This document shows, one piece after another, positions 46,801-59,305 of a stretch of DNA of 64,000 nucleotides. The notes below the pieces were generated by a model, which worked only from the letters and a program-made list of their open reading frames with translations, was not told the DNA's origin and did no database searches. Source of the DNA: Saccharum officinarum (Eukaryota > Streptophyta > Magnoliopsida > Poales > Poaceae); the NCBI GenBank assembly GCA_020631735.1, contig CM036160.1:116294680-116358679 (forward strand), read 5' to 3'. The position numbers were made by a program, and so were the translations under genes. Numbering within the stretch: the stretch's first letter is position 1; each line of letters opens with the position of its first letter.

Positions 46801-49800
46801 AAATGTTTTCTATGGAATATAGCTGCATCGAATAAGAATATAAGATAAAGATAAGTGGCAAACACTGTGCAATAACTCCCAATATAATTTTAAGCATCGA
46901 TAACTAAAGTAATAGGAAAAAACTCAATAGCTGATGATTCTCTAGAGTAAGGCTAACAGTCAATAACAACTTTTTTTATTCAACAACAATCATAGGATAC
47001 CACAGAAGAGAGTGCATATCAAAAATAAAATCTTGAGACCAATAGTTGTGCATATGCAAAACAAAACAAAAAAGGTTGACTATTTGCAACAGCACATACC
47101 TGCACAATACTGGCAGTTAACAGCTTCACTGTTGAAAAGAGAAAGAATCAGAACTGGTAAAAAGATTTTTCCATGTAACAGAAACCAAATTGTATATATA
47201 TTGCCAAACTGTTGCAAAAACTTATTGGACAAATCAATAGCTGCAAGAATGAAAAAAAATGCCAATACATGGTTTCTATGTACATCCTAACAAGTTTTCG
47301 AGAGTATTTGCTCATTTGAATGGCTTCTAGAGAAATAGCACCAATAGTTTGATTGGTAATTGTGCTTGTGCACCTAGATTATTTAGAAAACAAATACTAA
47401 TATCCAACTCAGCATAGTGCAGTCATGTAAGAAGTTCATTCACGCATGGCTGATAACATTGCTATAAAAAAATAAGTATAATGATTGTATCTGAAAGCCG
47501 AACTGAAAACGTCCAGAGATGATCAGTTTATGAGGCAAAGCATAGAAGAGTTAATGTCACTGTGCTAAGACCCTAATCTGCATATACTATTTCTTTAACA
47601 TGTATGCATTCTGACAGTGAGAATTAAACCTTACCATAAGCACATCACTCACATGCATCAAAGTAAGAAGCAACAGATATCAGCACAACAAAATATCACA
47701 AAAATAAAACTAAGACCTATAAAGTTCACAGCTTGGATGAAATGTAGTGTCCACAAGTATGTTTGAACTGAAATAAACTTTTGCCTATAGCTACTAATAA
47801 TTGATACGACGAGTATTGTGTGGTTCAGAAAATAAGTTAAAGGAACTATTAAAAGGGATAAGTAAAAAACTAATCGTCTCTGACATACCTTGCAATCACT
47901 TCTTTGTGGCAATGACCACAAAACATGGTGGATCTTTTTTCTGCTTTTTCAAAGAGGTAATCAAAGCCTGTCTTTCTTGGCATTTCGGGTTTCGGGACAC
48001 GCATTTTCTTAGTCTTCTTAGGGAGTTCATCAGTTTCTTTCTTTTTCAGTAAACGAGCAAATGTTTTAGCTTCATAAGCCTTCAACAGATTCAGAGGGAC
48101 ATGGCCTTCACTTAACCAGTACCTGTTCCTCTCGCTGGAGGGTTCCTCAAGTTTTGTTCCATGTTTAGAAATAACAGGAGGAATGTTCTCCCTCTTTCCA
48201 AAATCAAGCAGATATTCAACATTTGTTCCTTCAATGTGTTTCCTGCGAATTATAACTTTCTTAAAAAGCCTAGCTATTTTCTGTGTTTCTTTGGTCATGA
48301 GGCTAGAGGGGAGAGTGCTCAGTATCTCAGTCCACTTGATATTCCATTCAAGTTCTTTAATCTGAAGTGCACAAAGGAGAACAATTCAGTGACCAAATTT
48401 TACCTATTGCTTTCCAAAGCAAGGAGAAGATATCACCTGCAAAATGAGCTGGGCTGCACTTTCTGCCATTTCCACAGCAGCTCGCCAGGCTATGTATTTG
48501 ACCCTACGCGCAAATTGTGAACCATCGGTGTATAAAATCGTGGGAATTTTCCTACGTCCAGCTGAAGAGTAACAGGTCAAAAAGGTTAGGTGCAAATACA
48601 ATGCTAAGGAAAACCATATCTAGAAATGGACAGAAGATTGCTCATAAACCTTGCCGAACAGCTTTGTTGACCAATGACTGAGGCAACCTCTTCCAATGAA
48701 ACACTTGACGAGATAATTTTCCACCCCTCCACCAATAAACACCAACATCACGAGAGTCAACTTTAAGTTCACCATTCGGAGACGGCTTTCTCCCTGGCTT
48801 TCTAGCACTTCCATGACTTAGAGATTTATTAGACGAGCGGACCAAAATATGAGCTGCCGAACCAACAACTTCAACAGAGTCTGCCGGTTTCTGCCATTCT
48901 GCAGTAATGGCAACACGTCGCAGACTGGACTCTAACTGTAGAGTATAAGCCAAAAAAACCATATATCATTATATGGCACACATAATTAATAAAAATATGA
49001 TGAAGCATATGAAAAGTTATACCGTTAGAAGAGGCTGCTTAAGTGATGACACATCTGAAGCCTTGAGGACCGCCTTGCGCCAACAAATGCTATATTGTGG
49101 ATTTTGCCAAGGGCCACTCAGCAAACCATTCAACCTTTCTTCAATTGACAAAATGTTATGCATAGCAAGGATGATATGGCTATCCATATCATTTTCTGCT
49201 CTGTGATCAAGAGTATGTGGCTTAGGGCCTTCCATGTACTTAATATCAGTTACTCTGAAAATGCAATCGACGCCACCACTAATTTGGCAGGAATTGCACC
49301 ATCCACATTTTTCTTTAAGCAATTCAGCAGAAAGCTTTTGATCAGTTAGTGAAAAAATGTTAGCATACTTTTTACATATTGTTCTTAGATGGAACGAGAG
49401 TACATCCTGAACAGGTTTCTTCCCGTCCTTGTTTTCACACAGCTTGAGTTTTAGCTCTTCAGCAGCGTTAGCTGCTATTTGACCGAAACTGTAATAGTTT
49501 ATGTACCTAGCAGGATCAGAATGGAGCTGCCAATCTCTTGGTTGTTCCTTAGGTGGTGAATCTTTCTGATTCTCTGCAAGCGAACCATTTGCACGTGAAT
49601 AAACAATATCCTTTTGGGAATTGCAGTTATCAATCTTATCACTAGATGATCTATTTTGAGGTATTTGATTCGAATCACCTTCAGCAGCATTTCCACTTCG
49701 AGAAATAAGTGAAGATCTTAGTTTAATGCTATGCTGTGACAAATCTTGATCCAAATCATCAGAATTTGAGGTGCAAGCTTTTCCAGAATCCAAGTGTTTA

Positions 49801-52509
49801 CAGGAGTTTCCTTGTTCTACCTTAAACTGATCATGCTCACTAGGTTGCTTCAATAGTGATAAATGTTTTGAGTCTGTCTCAGCATCAGATGTACTACATT
49901 CCCTGCTACTCTGGTAACGACTGTTAAGATTGGATGACTTGATTGCAGTACCACAAAATGAAGAAATTGTGTTAACCATTGAGCTGTATGAAGGATGACA
50001 TGCGTTCAAAACTGTAACAAGGGGATGAAGATCGATCTGACCATAATAATAACATGGAGAGTTCCCATCACATGAGTCAACCCTGCAAGTTCAGAAGGTG
50101 ATTTGTTTATTAATGCAGCAAGGAGTAATCATTCGATACATACAGGATAACAGGAAAGATCCGAAAGTAAACAAATCATGTCTCACTTCTGCAATATAAA
50201 TAGTACACTTCTCTGCATACCCTTAAATTAACGAGCCTACAGTATCATAACAACTGGCTTACTAAATCAGTATCGCAGGAATTTCATTGTTTCATTCCAG
50301 AGAATCTTAATACAGTATAGCTTTACTTCTACCCAAAAAAAGGTGTTTTTGTCTATAGCACAGAAACTATATTTTTACTGTGGTCTCATAGAACATCAAG
50401 GTATGACCAAACCTTTGGGTTTATCAGTAAGCCCAACTTTGCCTCAAACCTCCAAGCGAGAAAAAATAATAAATATGTATGCTCTACCTAGCAAGTCAAA
50501 AGTGGACCAATTGCTAATTCTACAATGTATGCCTAGGCTCACATGTCACAAGCAGCTAGTATAGACAGAATCATATCACTGTTCCAGCTTACATGTTCTA
50601 TGGAGAGGAGTCACCCAGAACTAACAAGACAAACAGAGCATCCTATGTGAAGCTCATAGACAAGAGAAAAATGCAACAGCTTACATCATTCTACCTAGAT
50701 CCTAGGTGGCTTGATAATCTGAATGGTAGTACACCAGAGTAACATAATCTCTACACTTAGATTTTCAAAAAATACAGTAGGGCATATAGCAGAGGGGCAT
50801 TCAAAAAAGCACACCAGAGCCCCAAAAGATCGTTCAGAAAGATATACATGTAAGCGGTCCAAGGCGACTTACACCAAAAGATAGCCGCAAGTGAAAAAGT
50901 ATAGTCGGCCGTGTGGATCGGTTCCTAGAATCTCTGCTCCTCTCATAGGATTTGCAATATTTCTAGATCCATCATTCTTCTGTATTAAGCACTCAGGACA
51001 ATACCAATCACCTTCAGGCAAAAGATCCTCCACCACCCCCACGCATTTCGAATGAAATGCAGCTGGACAGCCGTCACAGCATAACAAATTGCCATCCATG
51101 CCACAAAGGTAACATTCATCACTGTTTCCATCATCCATTTCAGCAGATCCTTCTGGAAATTGAGAAGAATCCACTGCAACCTTAACAGAAGAACCCCTCT
51201 TTTTTCTTCTTACACCAGTGCCTCTAAAGCCCTCATCGTTTCCATCTGACTCCGACAACCTTGACCGTATAGCCCCAATCTCCAGAACATCATCAGAGAG
51301 TGATCGCAGCAGCTCAAGTTTTACCCCTGCAGGCTGCCTATAGTACTCTGTACTCAGCAGACTTAAATCTGTAAGCTTCATACCATACCTCAATTCTGTG
51401 CCCCTGGTTAGCAAGTATTCAGCAAGATAGATTGGCCAAGTTGCTAGGTCTAACAGCTCCCAGTTAAGATTCCTACAAAGACAATAGTGGGTAACTAAAA
51501 AACATGTTTTTTCAGTCACGTAAAGGTCTCTAAGCTTAATATACAGCAAAGGACATGTAAGTTACCTAATGCAGTGTACTGCAGACGGGTTTCCTTCATT
51601 GGCGAAGTCCTCCAGGTGGCTCTTGAGAGCCCGCAGCAGAGCGAAATGCACCCAGTCAATCAATGGGTTGACATAGGTGCACCGCAGCACAGCCACAAAT
51701 GTCTCCAGTGAAAACGGGCTGAGGAACAACTGCTTGCTGAATGACCTTAAGCAGGAATAGACTTGAAAGACATCGAGAACAGGGAGGCCGCCCAAATCCA
51801 GACCCTGCGAGGAGGGTGGCAGCTCCGGCTTGGGCGGCAGTTCCTTCACCGCGGCCGCTTCCAAATCCCTGGACACAGAGCGGTACCGTCCACTCCCGTT
51901 CGCGCGGGGCCGCTTCCTCCCAGACTGCTGGGGCGTCGAAGCCGCAGCCACAGCCGCCGCAGCAGCCTCCTCCTCGGCCTCCGCGGCAGCCGCCACGGCC
52001 GCAGCCACCTCCATCTCGGCCGCGCGTTCGGCCGCCTTCGCCTGGCGCGCGCTCCGCCGTAGCGGCCTGGATGACTCGGGCCCAGGACTGACCCTCCGCT
52101 TCTTCTCCACCGCGGCTTGCCCGCCGCTCGCCTCGGCGGGCGTCGCGGGCTCCGTGTCCTCACCCCCGGCGGCGGGGACGGCCAGCACGACACCGTCGGG
52201 GGTCAGGGTCGGGGTCGGGGTCGGGGATGAGTCGTCCTCGCCGCCGTCGCCATCTCCGCGGCGGCGCTTCTTGGGGCGCCTACCGGCGGCGTCCCGCGGC
52301 GGGGTGTATTGCAGCTGCTGCAGCGCGGTCGGCATCGCGGGCCCTACGAGAATCTGGGCCATCTCGTCGGCGTCGACCTCCTCGGAGTCTCCGTCCTCGT
52401 AGAGCACGCGGAAGTATCCCGCGTCGGGGTCGTACGACTCCACGACGCCCGCGAAGGTGCCGTACCCCTGGAACGCCTTCCGCACGGCCCGCCCCACCAG
52501 CGCCTCCAT
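43875..52509 (-). CDS. DDT/PHD-finger chromatin protein, PTM / At5g22760-like
   Basis: Nine exons on the minus strand: 52,509-51,566; 51,472-50,873; 50,082-49,023; 48,935-48,650; 48,561-48,437; 48,361-47,889; 47,128-47,100; 46,822-46,178; 44,869-43,875. They sum to 5,157 nt (1,718 residues plus TAA), all introns are GT-AG and all phases agree. I chose the ATG at 52,509 (MEALVGRAVRK) because the codon at 52,536 is GTG. Domains: Agenet/Tudor-like about 2-58; Ala/Arg-rich linker; DDT about 244-304 with a WHIM-like region to about 360; PHD1 435-480 (CYLCG...CDGC..AFHSKC...WYCPEC); PHD2 about 1150-1197; Lys-rich stretch and AT-hook (KRGRPRK, about 1257-1263); PHD3 about 1367-1413. The tail (1425-1690) is a run of KELD-type repeats rich in Asp/Asn. 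Family members are nuclear chromatin readers; Arabidopsis PTM is reported with C-terminal membrane helices, but I see none here. Confidence 0.9.
45455..45800. repeat. Tandem duplication inside intron 8 of the PTM-like gene
   Basis: Two diverged copies with a period of about 208 bases (TTCTCAGGATATGTGCAAGC at about 45,525 and TTCTCAGGAAATGTGCAAGC at about 45,733). Intronic and non-coding. Confidence 0.7.
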
Positions 52510-52760
52510 CCCCTCCGCGCGCGCAACCCCCCTCACCTACCTAGGGTTTGGGGGGGAGCGCGGGGAGGCCAGCGCCGCGGCGAATCGAGCGCGAGGGCCT
52601 GGGTCCCGGCGGGATCGGCGGCGGCGCGCGGTTGGGGATTGCGATGGGCCGCGGATTTGGGGGCAGCGGGGGGGAGAGGAAGGGGAAGGGCAGGAAGGTG
52701 CGCGAGGAAGAGGAAGAGGAAGAGCACGACTCTCGTGTTGCCTTATATCTATCGCTCGCA
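52510..52760 (-). promoter_or_regulatory. Likely core promoter and 5' UTR of the PTM-like gene
   Basis: On the minus strand a TATA-like GATATAAGG lies at about 52,741-52,749, roughly 235 bases before the ATG. Downstream is a pyrimidine run (CTCTTCCTCTTCCTCTTCC, about 52,700-52,725) like the Y-patch of plant promoters. An AAACCCTAG word (telo-box type) is at about 52,541-52,549 in the 5' UTR. Transcription start not determinable by eye. Confidence 0.45.
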
Positions 52761-53035
52761 TTCCTCGCGGTGGGGCGTTGAGAGTTGTTACTACTACTCC
52801 TTTCGGTTAGTCCTCTGTACTGCTCCCCTCCACTTCTCTGCAGGAGGAGAGGAGAATAGGATGGAGCCGCGATTTGGGAGGGAAAACGCGAGTGACATGG
52901 GAAGTGCCTTGCTTTAATTTCAAAAATGGGGGAAAAAAAACAGCCCACAGGGAAAACGGCAAGGCAGAATTTTGCCATTCGCGTGCTAAGTGGCCAAAAG
53001 CGTACTACAGGTGCTCGTTTTTGTTGCCTACATGG

Positions 53036-53370
53036 CTACACCGGTGGCTACTACCGTCTACCTAGCTTTGCTAATACTTACTCTCAAAATTAAGTCGTGA
53101 GTAAATCCGGTTATATTCCTAGACGATGGAGTTGTTGATCCCTCGAAAACGGTCATGTTCCTGACAAACTTTTCCTCCTTGTGTGCAAATCGAAATGGCT
53201 ACATCGGTGGCTATTGCCTAGCTCTGCTAACACTTGCTCTCAAAATTAAGTCTATATATAGGTTCGCGAGTAAATCCAGTTATATTTCTGGTCAATGGAG
53301 TTGTTCATCCCTCAGAAACAGCCGACGTTTGCTCACAAACCTATTCTCCGTGTGTGCGAATAGAAATGCT
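53036..53370. repeat. Diverged tandem duplication upstream of the PTM-like gene
   Basis: Two copies with a period of about 167 bases share GCTACA.CGGTGGCTA, CTCTCAAAATTAAGT, GAGTAAATCC.GTTATAT and GGAGTTGTT.ATCCCTC. No ORF of interest. The rest of 52,761-53,959 shows no gene. Confidence 0.65.
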
Positions 53371-53959
53371 AGATATTTGCCTTTTTTTTTAATCGGTCGT
53401 GTAAAATTTGTACGCACTATATTCGGCACATGACCCGTGGTTATGGCTGCACTCACATCTTCAGAGAGGACGTAGTCGTCTTGTCTGGTAAACGACATCG
53501 TCTTCCTAGAAAAAGAGGGTCGAGGTGAGATTTCAGGTTCTGCACTTTCCAACAAATGGGTGGCATCCACATAAAGATCACCCTACTCCACGACGACTAG
53601 ATTAGGGCTGTTAGAGATGGATTTCGATGGGATTGGTGACGTCAGTGGCCAAGGGGCGACAAACCATCGGTGAATAAGACTCATGAAAACTTGGTTTCGG
53701 TTATGTAGCTATTAGTGACACTTTACGTTACAGTGAAATATCTGATGTGGCAACAGTTACGACAGTTATGGGTAGAGAGACAAGAACACATGGATGTGCG
53801 TCAAAGGAGTTATAATCTACACCCCCACAACAAGGGAGTTATGGGTACTTAAGAGACTTGTTAGGGTTAGGAATCAAATCCATCCACTATGATCTATTGT
53901 CTAAAAATAGAAAGATTTTAGGGCAGAAGAAATCTCCATATTCCTTTAGGCACAACTTA

Positions 53960-54201
53960 CAGCCTGTTTAGTTCCTCCCCCAACCCAAAAAAGTTTGCGC
54001 AGTACCCGTCACATCGAATCTTTGGACGCATGCATGGAACATTAAATGTAGGTAAAAAAATAACTAATTGCACAGTTTGTCTGTAAATGTCGAAACGAAT
54101 CTTTTGAGCCTAGTTAGTCCATAATTGGATAAATTTTGTCAAATAAAACGAAAAGTGTTACAGTAGCCGAACTCAAACTTTTTCACCAACTAAACAACCC
54201 C
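53960..54201. mobile_element. Tourist-type MITE
   Basis: 242 bp with related ends (CAGCCTGTTTAGTT and the inverse of AACTAAACAACCCC) and the 3-bp duplication TTA at 53,957 and 54,202. The TTA duplication and ends fit PIF/Harbinger-derived MITEs. Its interior shares words with the MITE at 59,047 (for example CATGCATG next to a poly-A run, and ACGAATC). Confidence 0.75.
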
Positions 54202-54419
54202 TTAACTGGATTTCCAGCTGTTTCAAGGTACAGACGTACAGTTAGGAGAAATTGCAAGAAATATTTACTCCTTTTTAGCTTACCTCTTGTTTTGCCCTTT
54301 ATCCTTGCTCCCAACAATTCAAAGTGCGACCAAGGAGAAATTAACGACCATGCAACAGGGTCCGAAACACACCTGTTCATGAGACGAACCTGCAACAGGG
54401 GTTCAACAAACCCTTAGTA

Positions 54420-57400
54420 CAAAAGTACTCCACAAGACTTAACCGACCAAAAAGGTAGAGATAAAACTCAGAGATGCGGGTTTAGAAAATCAAGGTAGGA
54501 TTCCTGCGAGATTCAAGGTTCTTTTACATAAAAGCTACTAAGAGTGCATCCTTAAAATCAATGTTTTATTTCAGCGTTAGTTATTACTGAATATAAGTGA
54601 TCCTAATCTAGATCAGATAACTCATACATCTTCTTTCTTATTCTCCGACCAATGTTCCCTTTATTAACTATGATGTAGTTGTGGAGGTCAAGTCTCCTTA
54701 TCCGAGAAGCAGCGGCGATTCGAATCGATTATACCCAGCTGGGGATCCCTAACCACAAGATATATGTAGGACTCTAACCGACATATATCAACCTTCACTC
54801 GGATCTTCCAACACATGACCGGGTCTAGCGCCACCCGAGAGTACAGTACACCTCCAATCCAGCCCTAGGCCACGAGGGTACACACTACTCTCGCCATCTC
54901 TCCACTCCCAGTGCGCGGTTAGCCATTCACATGATGGCATTACCGAGATCTTAGGCTTACCGGAGTATGCGGTCAGTTGCAAAGTCTCGACCAAACGGGA
55001 CTACAACGGACGGTCCTTAACCGATACAATCGGAGACACTACAGTGGGACTCCTTTCCCGATGCAAGTCCACCAACCGATCTCAAATTAACATTATCATT
55101 CATTCATTCAGTTGTTTCACAACAACCCTTTAAACTTTGCTAAACATTTTTAAAGTTTTCTTATTAAGCAAGGCTAAGCAGACTAAGCATTTTCAAATAA
55201 AACAGCAACAAGAATAATATTGAAGTTTCAAGGATGGTAGTGCAGTAAGTCGGTTATCACTTAACTCCTACCACCTAATGCAATAAAGCATTGTCATAAT
55301 TGAAATAAAGTTTTTCAAAACGCAATGAAGGTTTAAATGCAACTGGGGCTTGCCTTGGTCGACGGGAAGTTTAGGTTCTGGGTCAGTACCACAAATATCA
55401 AATCCCACCTCCACGGACGTCAGCTCTTCTTCGGGGACGGATTCAACTTCGGCAATCTCCTCGTTCACGGGGACTACACGCGACAATAACGTATGCTCAA
55501 TATGATGAAATAATAAACATGATGTTTGATGGATGTATAACAAAGTTAATAACTTGAGTACAACTTTCCTTCACGGTACAGTTGCAAAGCAATCGATCAT
55601 AACCTAACCCTAACTTAGGGTTTGTGTAGGTTAATTACTTTATTAAAGACTTTCCTTTAACACATGAAATAACACCAATTAAGCCTTAACAACATAGTTA
55701 AGAGAGCTCAAACAATCAATTAAGGGTTCTAAAGGTCATTAAGTGTTAATGACCCAAAGTCAACACTCAATCACAAAGTCAAACAACCCTAAGTCATTAG
55801 GTTCTAATTACAAGATTAACTAATTACTTAATAAAGCATAAATTAAGAATAAAATTAACTTTGTCTAATTAAGCTCAAATTTTTATTTTAGAAAGCTTAC
55901 ATCATAACTAAGTGGTAAAACAATTTTCATAATTTTTTGGACAATTAATTAAGCCTAGGAAAATTATGGAAAAGCCATTTATTAATTAATTGAGCTAATT
56001 AAATAACTTACAAAAAGTAAATAAAATTGACATTTAATATTTTTCTTAAATAGTACACAGTACAAAGAGGTTACACAATAATTTTTACCATTTTTGGAAT
56101 TTTAAATAATCCACAACAAAATAAACAAAACTTGTTACTATACACATTTTTGGAAAAAGAAAAACAAAAATCGGCAGCACGGGCCGACTCCCTCACTTCT
56201 CCCTTACTCAGCCTAGCAACACACGCGGCCCACCCGCGCGTGTTCGCGCTCACCCGCGTCCGCAGCCCATACATACCAGGCCGGCCCAGCCTGTTCCCAC
56301 GCTCGCGCTTGCACGCGTTCGGCCCAGCAACACCAGGCCGCGCAGCCCGCTCACGCGCGCGCACTCTCCCTCTCTCGCTGACAAGACGGTCCCGCCCGTC
56401 ATCTTCCTCTTCCCACCGGCCGATGGCCAACGGTGGTCGCCGACCGCCATCTCGCCGACGGCGAGACCCCGGTGAGACCGAGCTGGACCAACATGACCCT
56501 GCTGGCCCCGCGAACTCACTACGACGCTCTACACTTAAGCTCGCGCTCCGGTGACCCCTCCCCGACGTCCATGGCGGCTCGGTGACTACGGCTCACGCCG
56601 CTCCGACAAGACAAGCCGGTAAAGATCTAAATGGGATGGACAAGGAGCACCAGGGGCATACCACGACCACGAAACCGTGATCGATTGAAGCGGAAGAGCA
56701 CGGGAGGTGGCTGACCACGGTGAGACACCCACGGCGGCGCTGTTGCCGACCGTGGAGAAGACGGCTGCGCGCGCTAAGCTCAGGCAGCGAGGCTAACCGC
56801 GAAGGGGCGCAAACGACGCGCAATGTTGTTGCGAACAACAGGGCGAGATGGAACGGACAGAGGCAAAGCGGTGGCGGTGGTGTACGCTGGCGGCCGAGGG
56901 ACGATGACGTGGATGAAGAAGCAGAGGAAGAAAAGAAAAACACGATGATGACGGCGCTCGGGCTTTATAGAGGTGGCGAGCAACACGGGGACGCCACGCG
57001 AAGCAGCAGCTGGCGACCACGGCGCGCCTGGAAGATGGCCGAAGGCCACGGCGGCTCGCCGGCGCCCATGCCACGCGTTGCCCGGCTGTGATTCGCCGGT
57101 GCACTATAGCATCTCCAAACTTTAGATTTCAAACTGTTTTTTAAAATTACTTTAAAAAACATGTAGCAACTTGAAAAATTCTCAAGATAGGAAATCTTCA
57201 GAATTTCAAGCTCTACAAGTTTCACGTTGAACACTTTTCAAATTCAAACTAGATTTTGAAATTTGAATTTGAAATCTAAAGGGGACACTTTTCTAGAATT
57301 TGGTAATTTAGAAATTACTTTAAATTTTATATTGAAACTTTAAAAACTCCAAATACCAAAGTTGTACATCTAGCCAAGACCTACAACTTTGCTATTCAAA

Positions 57401-58168
57401 CCAAAAACTAGAATTCAGTTAGAGTTCTGTAAAACTAATTTTTGATTAATGACTTTAACTACTTAATTAGTGTTTAAACAGTGATCAACAAATCAACCAA
57501 TCGCTCATTATCCAAACTCAGACATTACACCACACAATGAAACAAAAGTTATACAAATTTTATTAATGAAATTTGATTTCATAACTCACCAAAGATTGAA
57601 CTTAAACACTGCTTTTCAGAACTTAGGCAAAAATGGCTAAGTTAGAAAATCAACCTTAAATCCAATCTTTGAGCTCCAAATTAAACATGTTTGACTTAAA
57701 ACATGTCACTACTTTGCCTCTATTTCTCAGAACACATTTTGAACAACAAAGTTTATTTTAGGAAAAATTTTATTTGCTTAAGCAAAGTCACATATAGAAA
57801 TTCACATAGAACCTTAATTATTATTCATGACATCATTCCATGCAACACATGTAAATCAACATTTGCAACATAGGAAACACACATTTGCAACATGGACATG
57901 CTCTTATTGAAACATTACTATGCAACATATGAAACACTACCTATGCCACTCACATAAAAAACATATGATTACTTTACTTGAAACATATGAAACATTATAA
58001 ATTCAACATAAAAGTGTTATAAATGCAACACATATGGGACACTACATGCAACATATTCATGCTATACTTGAAACATGAAATGCGTTTATGCCTTATTGCT
58101 TGCTAATTATATATGATGATTAACATGATTAGGGTTTTGTTAATTTCGTAACATCTAGGATGTTACAG
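54420..58168 (-). repeat. Tekay-like LTR, about 3.7 kb
   Basis: On the minus strand it starts TGTAACATCCTAGATGTTACG at 58,168, is AT-rich to 57,110, has a CpG-rich block (56,160-57,100) and then an AT-rich tail. The segment 54,700-55,100 resembles 34,350-34,800 of the element D LTR (GGCGATTCGAATCGA, CCAGCTGG). No gag-pol or primer site adjoins it, so it is either a solo LTR or a fragment. The left border is approximate. ORFs in the CpG-rich block overlap on both strands and lack domains. Confidence 0.62.
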
Positions 58169-59043
58169 TATTAGATCAACGTTCGATGTTGATGAGTAGT
58201 GCATTTACATGGCGAGTGGTAGAAGGGTTGGTGGCAGGGATCAAACTCTCCTAATTTTTTGGTCGAATTTTATGAAATTCGAAGGTTGTAACTATGACAG
58301 ATAAAAGAAACGTACTGAAATCCTAAACCCTGGCTTGCATCGTCTTCTTTCAACTAGAAACTCTTTGAGCACATTTAGTTGTTAAGCTATTTCATGACTT
58401 CCTACTCATTTTGTGGATATACATAATCATATAAAGTACTTATTACCAAGGTTCGAAATACTCAAGAGTTCGCATAGCATGGAAAGCTCTATTAAAATAT
58501 CGTTGAAGACTTAGAATAGATAACATTGTACCGAAATCTAAACCTGAGTGGCAGTGGTAGTGATCACAACATGGATTAACAAGTAGACATAAACATGACG
58601 ATGTACATGTAGACATCCCGATAAACACATTTTGCTCTTGATATAATGCTCCCCTCAGTGTCTAAGGGAGAGGAGGATGACCTCGAGCACATCTACCCAA
58701 TCAGCTAACAATACATCATCATCCTTTTTTATGCATACATGAGAGAGAAGCACATACTTAGGTGGTTTAGATTTGTGAGGCTACGGTTTAAGTAGAAAAA
58801 ATAAGGAAACCGAAGACCCTGGCAAGAGGATCAATATCATTAGGTGTCATGAACTTGGAAGATTTCATATAAGGGGGTTTATGGACGGGCCACATCAATA
58901 TCGGGATCTTAGATCCGGATATTAGTGGTTAGGGTTAGGTTAGGGAGTGGATTAACATAGACAATATGCAATGGCAGATTTAGAAATTTATTTTCATCCG
59001 TGCTGCCTATCGCTTGGAATTAGTTATGTCTTTGTAGCTGGGC
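58169..59043. other. Unassigned intergenic sequence
   Basis: About 870 bases without a convincing ORF, terminal repeat or similarity to other parts of the window. Confidence 0.4.
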
Positions 59044-59046
59044 TTA

Positions 59047-59270
59047 GGGGTGTTTGGATCCAGGGACTAAAGTTTAGTAGATGTCACATCGGGTATTTTG
59101 ATACTAATTAGAAAGACCAAACATGAGCCTAATTAGGCTTAATAGATTCGTCTCGTAAATTAGTCTTAATCTGTGCAATTAGTTTTGTAATTAGTCTACG
59201 TTTAATACTCCATGCATGTGTCCAAATATTTGATGTGATAGGGACTAAATTTTACTAGATGATGGTGCCC
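59047..59270. mobile_element. Tourist-type MITE
   Basis: 224 bp flanked by TTA (59,044-59,046 and 59,271-59,273). The left end GGGGTGTTTGGATCCAGGGA is typical of grass Tourist MITEs, while the right end is diverged. The interior contains the GATTCGTCTCGTAAATTAG words common in this group. Confidence 0.72.
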
Positions 59271-59305
59271 TTAGTCAAGCAGTTTGGTGCCTGTTAAGCC
59301 AATAT

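Noticed and set aside
52510..52536. Upstream start for the PTM-like protein at 52,536
   Set aside because: The codon is GTG. The first ATG in frame is at 52,509 and begins a sequence that fits the Agenet/Tudor-like domain start.
51741..52917. Several long ORFs on the plus strand opposite exon 1
   Set aside because: They are antisense shadows of the GC-rich first exon and 5' UTR of the PTM-like gene, low in complexity, with no domain.
56250..57104. Arg/Pro-rich ORFs on both strands
   Set aside because: Located within the CpG-rich block of a Tekay-like LTR, overlapping on both strands and without any domain.
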